A DNA stretch of 64,000 bases from Ornithodoros turicata (taxonomy: Eukaryota > Arthropoda > Arachnida > Ixodida > Argasidae): positions 128,464,665 through 128,528,664 of the forward strand of contig NC_088201.1 in assembly GCF_037126465.1 (NCBI RefSeq), written 5' to 3'. A program made the translations under genes and the position numbers. Under the pieces are notes generated by a model that was not told the origin of the DNA, searched no databases, and worked only from the letters and a program-made list of their open reading frames with translations. Below are positions 55,863 through 64,000 of this stretch, in pieces (positions within the stretch are counted from its first letter, which is position 1; each line of letters begins with the position of its first letter).

Positions 55863-57469
55863 GTCATGTGAAGCAGTGCAGTGTTTTGCCGCGAACTGGA
55901 AGCTTCGCGCTGTGGCAATGTGATATTTTTGTTCCCTCGCAGAAATGGATGGGCAGTGATACGTCATCTTATAAATTATTTCTGTAACGCTTACTAATCG
56001 CTATCCTACTATTTTATGTGTTTACGTTTGCTACAGTACTATTTCTGTTGACGAAGCTGGTGCCAACGAAAATCTTTTCCCGGGAGGATCGAGGGGGGGG
56101 GGGGGTGCATGTGCAATTCACAAACACAACGTAAGCCGAAATAATAAAAAATGTGTAGTAAACATGAATGCTGTACTTCCAAGGCCAGAGGACGGCAGCC
56201 GTCTATTTACCTTCACAGCCTGAGATTACAACGCTTTCTGTGTATCCGTATCCATTTTCCTTGTCACGTCACACTTGAGTATTCACTTTTCTGCTACGAA
56301 AAAAAAATACATAAATGACGCAATGTCATGCGAGTGTAATCAAGCACTCGCTGGCTGTTCCTATTTCTAAACGAAACAAGAGTTCGTACGAATGACAAGA
56401 AAGTACAAGCGACGTGTGCTACTAGTAGTGCCGCAAGTTACTAGTTACCGTGCCGCTAGTTACCGCAAGCTACTAGTAGTGCCGCAACCATATTGCCTAG
56501 TTTTCCCAGTACCGGAGTGGTGTTCCCGCTACGTATTCATTGCAGAAAAAGCATTTTCGCTAGAAATTGGGGTGGTGTTAATTTTCTGTGCTACAGCTGT
56601 CTTTGATAAAATGGGAAACATGGAACACTGAAAAAAAGTAGGTCCATTAAAATAAAACTAGCCATTTCAACAAGCCAACTGCATCTATTCAACATCCAGA
56701 TGCGGCTCCTCGCGTAAAAAAAAAGAACTGAAAAAAACTACGACTACACGTACATAGAACACATACACAGAAAAAAAAGCCACCGACAGAAGAGGTTTTT
56801 TGACGTGAAAACGTCAAGCTTCCGGACGGAATCCGCCCGAAAGCTTGTCAAATCAAAGTATATTGATGCTTCCAACCGTTGCATTTATTTTTCGGGGCTA
56901 CTCGTTTCTGGGCTTGACATGCAACGAAATTATGCCGAATTTCATGACTCGATAACTCGATGAGTAATAAACCGATAAATACTTGTATTTCTTTCACTAA
57001 AATCCCGCAAAGGGGCAAAGGAATCGGAGATCGTGACATTTTCATGTAACACACTACGGCTCGGACAGAACTGAGCTCGCCCCATTTTTTTTCTTAATGT
57101 TTGTTTTTAATTGTTTGCTATTGACGTCGACATGTCTGACGTCTTCGACTTCGATTACGACCGTAAGTTAGGTCCCACCAAATATATTAAAAATAGTTTT
57201 CTTTTAATAGTTCAGGATGTTATTTTAGTCTGTGTATGGTGTGCGTACGTGTCATTGCGAAACGCATAACATTATCTGACATTGACTAATAATACCGATG
57301 GGCTTAGTTTTTAATTGTACTAGATTTGTTTAGGACGAAGTGCTATAGGCTTCCCCGCGAGTGCCGATTACACATGTCAGCTAGTTTATTTCGGCTTTAC
57401 CGTTCGCAGGAGGTAATAAAAATGCTTTGTCGTCGTGGAATAAGAACGCAGAATGCCATCGGAAACAGG
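55863..57469. other. Intron sequence
   Basis: No exon of the gene is needed here by phase. A G run lies at 56,093-56,105. A short ATG frame with a GTAAGT donor at 57,131-57,161 (MSDVFDFDYD) is too short to judge. Confidence 0.4.
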
Positions 57470-57735
57470 AAAATGTTTCGCAAGTGCAGCATTTCCGTTG
57501 ACGTTTGTCGCGGATTGTGATTCATTTATCGTTTCGCTTGGGACCTGTTAGGTCCGCGTAGTGAGCTTTGCTTCTTTCAACGATTGCCATGTTTAGATGG
57601 TTTAGATGTTCTGTTGCGTGAGCGCTCCAAGGTCCGCTTTTGACCAACTCTGATTTACATTTGAACCAAGACCAGCTGTCCCTTCACTTGAATTTAACGC
57701 TTAACTCTGCTTCAGTACAGGGAGTTATTGTCTAT
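57470..57735 (+). repeat. Dispersed repeat, copy 2
   Basis: Forward counterpart of 53,765-54,040; the two copies lie in opposite orientation 3.4 kb apart, on either side of exon A. Confidence 0.8.
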
Positions 57736-58038
57736 AAAACATATATGTTGTATATATACATAAATTGTAAATATTGGAACAGTTTGGTATAATTTCGATT
57801 TTAATTTCGCCAATTTAAATATATTAGAGATAAAAGCCATGAAGGTAGTTTGAAATGAACTTGTGGTAGCTGTATTAGTGCTCTTCGGTTGTGCGGTTCC
57901 AGTTTCCCCAAATTTCCACTGTGGTCGCGTGTGAGGAGAGAAGTGAATACCGGAGGGCACCTCACTTTTGGTATGTGGAGGCTGAATTTGTTGAGTGACC
58001 TATTCAGTTGTCCCTTTTCTGCGCGTTTTTCGTCACAG

Positions 58039-58157
58039 AACCTTCCACTTGTTGCTACGGAGAGACGCGTCGCTGTTTGCGGAAGATTTCGCCGTCCTCA
58101 CACCCACTGGAAAAGTTAACTCGAGTATTGACCATTTGCACTCTGGGACGCTGCTGG
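58039..58157 (+). CDS. ADAM10: ADAM10-like metalloprotease, prodomain exon B
   Basis: Acceptor GTTTTTCGTCACAG (AG 58,037-58,038), donor GTAAGG at 58,158. One base completes the Lys codon from exon A, then TFHLLLRRDASLFAEDF, closely matching the (F.L.L.RD.SLF...F) block of ADAM10 prodomains, and DHLHSGTLL at the end (the H.YTG block). It leaves one base (phase 1), which exon C completes to Gly. Length 119 bases, no stop. Confidence 0.9.
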
Positions 58158-58976
58158 GTAAGGTTTCTTTTACCACGATTATTTTTTCTCCATCCAGGGC
58201 AGGTGACTGTGCAGTCACTGGGCAGAAGCGTCAGGTGGTGGCTTAAACCTCATGCCCATTTACGTAATCATTGAACGTTAATATGGATTTGACAATGACA
58301 TGTCTCTTTTCCCCTAATTTAACTGGTTTCGTTTCGCGGATACCTGTGAGCGGTGATTTCCTGAAAAACTGCACTTGGGGGTTCTTCAAGTTTGGCAAGA
58401 GAGAGGCCTTCATTTCAATCCTTGATTTATATTTTATTTTCTCGAATATGTTTATACCATACACGACACAGTCTCATTAGCATTTTCAAGGCAACGAAAT
58501 TTGCTAAAATATTCTTCTATACGTGGCCGTGTCTCGACTAGAAAAAGTGAACAGAAAGCATTGAATGGCTGGACACGGGACAACTGCTATAAACTGTAAA
58601 CACCGTGGACCTTGCTGGGTGACAACGATTAGGACATTGCCCAGGAGGCTCTCTGCTTACAGAATACCAAATTTGAGCAGTGAACGTTACAAGACATAAC
58701 AGTTCCGTAACAGTAGTAGTCGTCTCGTCGAAAAAGACGTGGTTATTGGAAGCCAAAATACTAACAGTTGTGCAGATCTACGGCAACCAGTATTGGCGTT
58801 CTACCCGTAATGTGTATTGGTCAGAGCGTGATCATGATACTCAATGCGTAACTAAGCCTCTAACTTGATGTTTTAATTTCTGTAACGGTCATGCAGCTGC
58901 AGCTGTAATTATTTTTTCTGAGTAACCTACGCAGGTCTGGTAGTGGCACAATAACCACGTAGGTTTCCTCCACAAG

Positions 58977-59209
58977 GTTACTCCATGAGCCGTGTATTTG
59001 GCTCAGTGAAAGGCGGTGTTTTCGAAGGCTACATCAACACTGGGGACGGAACCGAGTATTACGTGGAACCTGGTTGGAAGTATTTCGGGAGTAACGTCAG
59101 TCAATATATCATCTATTCAGCGGCAGATGTTTTGATGCCGCCTGACGTCACAGGCACTGTAAGCTGCGGTGTGGACGGCATGAGAAATCTGGCTCCGGAA
59201 CCACGCCAG
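58977..59209 (+). CDS. ADAM10: ADAM10-like metalloprotease, prodomain exon C
   Basis: Acceptor CCTCCACAAG (AG 58,975-58,976, weak pyrimidine tract), donor GTAAGT at 59,210. Reads YSMSRVFGSVKGGVFEGYIN, then EYYVEPGWKYF (the YVEP block), IIYSAADV and GTVSCGVDGM, whose Cys sits where ADAM10 prodomains have their GGC.D cysteine. Ends phase 0 with EPRQ. An alternative acceptor at 58,961-58,962 would add a few codons but break the phase with exon B. Confidence 0.92.
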
Positions 59210-62083
59210 GTAAGTCCTGTTCGGATGAACTATAGCGATGAAACACCTAGTAAGAGTGTCGACCAAATGGCATGATACGAAATAAACATGGTCATCAGAC
59301 AGCTTTAGATGAGCAGATAAGCGACAGAACAATAGCACCACCTGCTGTATAATTGGATGAGGATCAGTAGAATACAGCAAGTGCTGTCTTATTGATGAAA
59401 TATGCAAAACTGTATTGTAAATGTCTTGTTATTACTTATCTTTGCGAATTGGTATCACTGAGATGAAATATTTCTTAGGAAGCTGTTCTATATTTTGTGT
59501 AGAAATTATCATCCTTTCAAAGTACATTAGAAAGCGCAGCGCAACGCGCGATTAAACCACTGAGAAGTGAAAATATATGCACGTTGCCTTACTGGTCTTG
59601 GTGTCGGATGAGTATTTGAGTATTGGAATCAAGGGACGTATTCTCTACGACTACAGGCGATGTACGAACTCAAATTCCAATTAAGCTCCGTATTATCAAC
59701 GATGACCTATGTGTGTCTTAATCTTAGACTTGGTCTTACTGCTTGGGAAAATATATATATATATGTAGTGGGCAGAAGACGAAGAGGTTGCGAAGGAGGA
59801 ACAATAAAGTTACGTTCCAGTGTTCTAGGCTTGAGGCAAGGGGTCTTCCGTGTGGAACATTACAATATTCTACTAGCTTACAAGTGCCTTAGACCTACGT
59901 CAGTTACATCTTATGTGTAACATACCTGTATTATAATAAACCCAATAATAATTCCACGGCTTCTAGTAGCAGCTTCCATATGCTATTAAGCAATGTAACT
60001 CTAAAAATTTTACATGTGTTACAAGTCAGAATATGGTTGACTGAATAATCAAACATATCACTTTACCATGAAGCCCTTCATCAATAATTTTAGAAATGTC
60101 ATTTACTGGTCATTAAAACAGTGGCAGTCAAATAAGGGGGCACTCGATGAATGGGCTACCTTATAATTAAGCTAATATCTACAAAACTGCCGCTACTATT
60201 TCGTCTGTCTGCTCTAATATCTACACTTCATGAACTGCTTATCTTGCGAAAGAACTATACTCTCGTAAATTATTATTAGCATTACCTTCTTGATCCTTTG
60301 CGAAGCCGTTCTGAACACCAATAAAAATGTGCTATTTCTTAGCTGTCTTTTCTCCACTATTATTCAATATTTGCATGCTAACCAATTCACTCCAGAGACG
60401 ACGCATGCATATTCGAAATTCGAATATGTTCGAATTCGAGTATGTTCGAATATGTTCCGTTTGTAAGGGACATCTCACTTGAAATTCGAGTCCCGCACTT
60501 TACATTCTTCAGGTTCATTAATTGATTCAGAATTGCTGTACATATGAACGTCCATGTATGTAATTGTAGACATGTAAATATACTGTCTATTATGCCATAC
60601 GAATTATAATTAATCATTATAATTCGTACTACACATACATGAATGCTCGCTTATTATTTGTTGATTAAGTCAGGACTCTACGCGACCTCTATCAGACAAA
60701 ACTGACCAGGCGGCGAGCTGGTGTAGATGCATCAGGATAAAACCTTGAGCCTGAGGACGGAGAGGACAAACACACACAGGCAGGGCTCAAACTCTAGGGT
60801 TCTATCAGACCTTAGATCGTTGTGCCTTTTGCTCCAAACCTTGCAAGATTTAGAGTTAGATTCAGTGGCCAACCTCTGTGCTGAGCTCTCAGTGCTGAGC
60901 TCTCACGGGTGCACAAGGCGGGCTTGTCTGTGGTGGGTAGATCTCAAATCTCAGGGGTTGGCACACCTGTCCCTCTCCTGTGTCACCATCATTTCTCCCT
61001 TTCCTCTTTCACCCTCCCCTTTTCTCCCTCCCCTGGCTGCGCCGAGCCGCCACTCCAGAGCAGGCTGACCGCACATTCCCCCCGCATCACTTCCTGCCTC
61101 CCCGCACACACACCACCACTACCACAGAAAACCTGCTCTCCTCGCCTGCCAGTCAGCAAGTCATGTGCATCGCCAACTCTGTGGCGAGCAAATTCTTTCT
61201 TCATTCTTTCTTGTTTCCGTCGCTTTTTGCGCCGCCTCTAGCGCGTCACGACTGGTCGCTCTCGCTAGCAGATGATTCTTGGTGGCCAGTGAACTGTCCT
61301 CTGCCACCTGACGTCACGAGCCTCGAGGAGCCGCTGGGCGAGGTCGTCGCCACTGCGGGCTCTCTGGCAAAGCATTTTTTTTCAGTAAATTCGCACTTCC
61401 CAAAGAAAATATTTTGCGTGACGGTTCCTGAAAGTAGTATGATCATATGATGATGTAAAAAATATATGTTTCAAGTCCTTTCCCTACTACTTTAAAATTC
61501 ATATATAATATGCTTCATCTATGCACATGTGGCCAACATGGCAATGTGCCCAACATAAACTTATGAGGTTGCTCATTTTCTCGTCCTTCTGGTATCCCGC
61601 AAAACAAAAAGAAAAAGAAAACGCAAAGCAAACCAAGTGTCTTAGGGGTAACTTGCAAAATGAGTACAAGTTACTGTCAGAAAACATGCAATTTAGAATA
61701 CTAAATACTCCGTCTTAAGAGCATTTATAAATTGTTAATTCCCAAAGTTAATTCCCAAAGCAATTTAGGGTAGACTAACTTGAGTAGAGTATTTGATTTG
61801 TGTATACGTCTGGCACAAGGCAAGCGCGGTGACCTCGACATTATATCAGCTAAAGTGTGGCAATAAGATCTACTGTCTGTGCCGAGGCTGGTGCCGTTCG
61901 ATGGGGTGTTTGCTAGCTGCTTGTCATCAATAAATTTGTGCCCCAACAATGCTCTGGCGTAGTTCGGCCTAAAATAAAAAATAAAGAGACGAACGTTTCG
62001 GGACTATTTCTGGGTCCCCTTTTTGTTTCAATACAATAATTGAATACTTTGAATGGTGGCGCCTTCTGACCAAATTTGTGCAG
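59210..62083. other. Intron sequence
   Basis: Contains a TA run at 59,752-59,764, TTCGAATATG repeats at 60,410-60,460, and a CT-rich stretch at 60,970-61,090 within a block (60,720-61,440) whose style suggests a LINE fragment, though I cannot name the family. Confidence 0.35.
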
Positions 62084-62166
62084 GGGCTACAGAGACACAA
62101 ACGTCAGGTGGACTACATCCACTTCACCGGATCTCCGATTGACGATAAGCACACCAAGAAGCCAAG
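62084..62166 (+). CDS. ADAM10: ADAM10-like metalloprotease, furin-site exon D
   Basis: Acceptor CAAATTTGTGCAG (AG 62,082-62,083), donor GTAATC at 62,167. In phase 0 with exon C it reads GLQRHKRQVDYIHFTG. RHKR is a furin-type cleavage site at the place where the ADAM10 prodomain is removed in the Golgi. The Arg/Lys-rich end (DDKHTKKPR) stops in phase 2. The reprolysin domain with its zinc site is not in the window and must follow to the right. Confidence 0.85.
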
Positions 62167-64000
62167 GTAATCCAACGGATTAACATGACGTGTAAATATG
62201 TAACGTGTTATACTATTTCTCCAACACGTTAGTAGCTGAAGTGTAGGGGCCTATTAGTACCATCAGCCCTCTCATGTGGTCAGGACATCAAAGAAAATTG
62301 GAAGCAATAAATATAAATTCGGACGTCCCTATACCGTGTGTTCACACGTGTGACATTCCCCAGAAGCGGAAGATGCGGAAAACGTCATAGCTTTCTGCTA
62401 TCACGTGAGCGCGAGCGCTCAACGTCGTGCCTTCTCGTGCAACGCAAACCGTGGTGAATATCATGCGACACAGCCACAACATATTCCCTAAAGCGCGGAC
62501 CCCATAACAAGCGACACGCGACGCGCTGCAGAATTTGTCGCTGTAGCGTCTGGTCATGGCGCGACTTCCTGGTCCATTTGAGCAGCGACATTTCGTCACC
62601 GAGAAATGATGTTTTTGGAGAAGCAATGCTTATTTTATTCGAGCTAAGTTGTAAATTGCCATAAATATACCAAAAATAGTATTTCATTCGTCAAAACGAG
62701 GGGAAATTGTAATGAAGTAGCTATGTAATATTCGCCGTAACGCAGTGGCGCTGCGGTTGAAGTACCCAACGCCCCGCCCACTTCTTCGTCTGCTAGTTTT
62801 GTTGGTTGCCCTCTCCACCCTCTCCCTTGCCCACGCGTTCAGTTCCTGTTTCACGCCGCCAAATCTAGCTGGTTTTGTCAAACAACAGGCAACGAACTCA
62901 GCGACATGCTACAAATATCTACTGGGAGTAGATGCAGAAATATTGAGCCGCGACAAAGCTTTTTTGACGCTCGTGTGGCGGCAGTGACGTCGATTTTGTC
63001 GCTTCTCGCGTGTATCTGCCGCGTGTCGCTTGTTATGGGATTCGGGCTTAACAGACGACAGGAAAGGACGCTGACGGTGTCGTCTCCTAAGTGCGCATTA
63101 CGCCACTCCCGATATTCCGCACCGTGTGCGTTGCAAAAAGCCGTTGCCGGAATCGAAAGCTTTGCCGAAATCGTCAAAATGGAAGAGATAGGGATGAGCG
63201 TGACGGGTGAGATATCGAGTATATACTCCAAGGGTATCGGCATCACGCAGAAGGGGAACAGACGTCTCGCATACTTCAGCACGAGTACAGTAAAAGCCGG
63301 CCCGCAAAGTGCGTATCCCTTGCGCGAAAGTCGCGTTTTTACGCACAACCCAAAATATCGTACGTCCCAGCTGCTCGTATCACATGATTCAGTGCGTCAG
63401 AGCAGATTTGATATTTCACGTAACAGTCAGTTCATGGGCACATATAGCAACCGATCAGAGTGCAGAAATACATTTCTGCCTCTGGTCAACCGTCCTAGAA
63501 GAAGCGACCTACATACCTCTTAGCAATGGCTGCTCTCACGAAAAAGCTGCAGAAGGCACAGAAAAACGAGTAAATAATTTCTGATGTGGAGCAGATATCT
63601 GTTTTGTCGGACATGCAGCGTTCTGACAACAAAAATGTGCATGTGAACGCCATGCTGTGGGAAGAGGTAGCGGCAGCGGTGAATTGTTTCTGTTACCGTA
63701 TACACATACAGCTTTCTGCTGTCACGTGAGCGCTGAACGTCGTGTCTTCACGAACACTGCTAACCGTCGGAAATATCCTGTGAGACGACAGGAAAGGACG
63801 CTGACGGTGTCGTCTGCAAAGTGTCGTCTGCTATGTGCGCAGTATGCCAGTCCCGATACCGCACCGTGTGAATGCTCAACATAACACGGGACGGAACTTG
63901 GGCTCTGTGCGCAGTGTTTTCGCTTTTTCTTCCACTATAATCTTCCGTGAGGATGTTGGTGGTGTGAATACACAGATAGGGTTTTCTCAAAATTGAGCGT
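62167..64000. mobile_element. TIR-bearing DNA element(s) in the next intron
   Basis: CATAACAAGCGACACGCG at 62,504-62,521 is exactly complementary to 63,021-63,038. Flanking similarity continues outward (GTGCAACGC-AACCGTG on one side, complement of CCGTGTGCGTTGCA on the other), giving an element of roughly 62,340-63,340. A further direct copy of parts of it (GACGACAGGAAAGGACGCTG at 63,057 and again at 63,783; TTTCTGCT-TCACGTGAGCGC at 62,393 and 63,713) lies at 63,700-63,870. The frame at 62,744 with a signal-peptide look lies inside it and is not trusted. Confidence 0.6.

Noticed and set aside
57131..57161. First exon MSDVFDFDYD of a gene
   Set aside because: Only ten codons with a donor; no partner exon or family could be shown.
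62744..62985. Secreted protein starting MALRLKYPTPRPLLRLL
   Set aside because: It looks like a signal peptide, but it lies inside a TIR element and has no splice or homology support.

Overview
This is a eukaryotic, repeat-saturated window. It is most likely from an arthropod, and I would guess a hard tick. The evidence is intron-split exons with GT/AG borders, tRNA-derived SINEs, CR1- and I-type LINEs, mariner, hAT, Kolobok and Polinton-like DNA transposons, and a terminal exon that looks like a tick salivary 'basic tail' secreted protein. Nothing prokaryotic is present. The species is an inference from family knowledge; no search could be run.

Layout. 0-6 kb holds a decayed mariner split by a SINE, a 1.08 kb TIR element, a small hairpin, and the last exon of a secreted lysine-rich protein (5202-5423). 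6.3-14.6 kb is one giant inverted repeat (arms about 2.77 kb, 14-base spacer), whose right arm is split by a 2.86 kb insertion carrying a perfect 78-bp palindrome and a 75-bp tandem repeat. 14.6-17.6 kb is mostly unassigned, with a possible GC-rich 5' exon near 16.28 kb.

17.6-30.1 kb is a minus-strand CR1/L2-like LINE. Its ORF1 carries a 2A-like ribosome-skipping motif near the N terminus. Its endonuclease is split by a 9.2 kb element with about 875-bp terminal inverted repeats, AG...CT termini and a direct target duplication (6 bp by the Polinton reading, 8 bp maximum). Removing one copy of the duplication restores the LINE reading frame exactly. 30.5-36.04 kb is a Kolobok-type element (TTAA duplication, THAP-domain exons) that itself carries an 861-bp TIR element. 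36.2-41.4 kb is a decayed full-length I-clade LINE (gag-like ORF1, endonuclease, RT, RNase H).

41-48.4 kb is sparse: a GTAACT-rich hAT-like element, a threefold tandem repeat with a shared open frame, and one possible membrane-protein ORF. 48.46-50.86 kb is a hAT inside a hAT, each with a perfect 8-bp duplication. Four plus-strand exons at 55.1, 58.0, 59.0 and 62.1 kb join with consistent phases and encode the prodomain and furin site of an ADAM10/Kuzbanian-like metalloprotease. The catalytic part must lie beyond the right edge. A candidate signal-peptide exon with matching phase lies at 50,181-50,235, but inside the nested hAT elements. That is the most puzzling observation here and could be coincidence.

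The genes do not form a system. The window is best read as one host gene with TE-filled introns, one secreted-protein exon, and many layers of transposons whose relative order can be read from target-site duplications.
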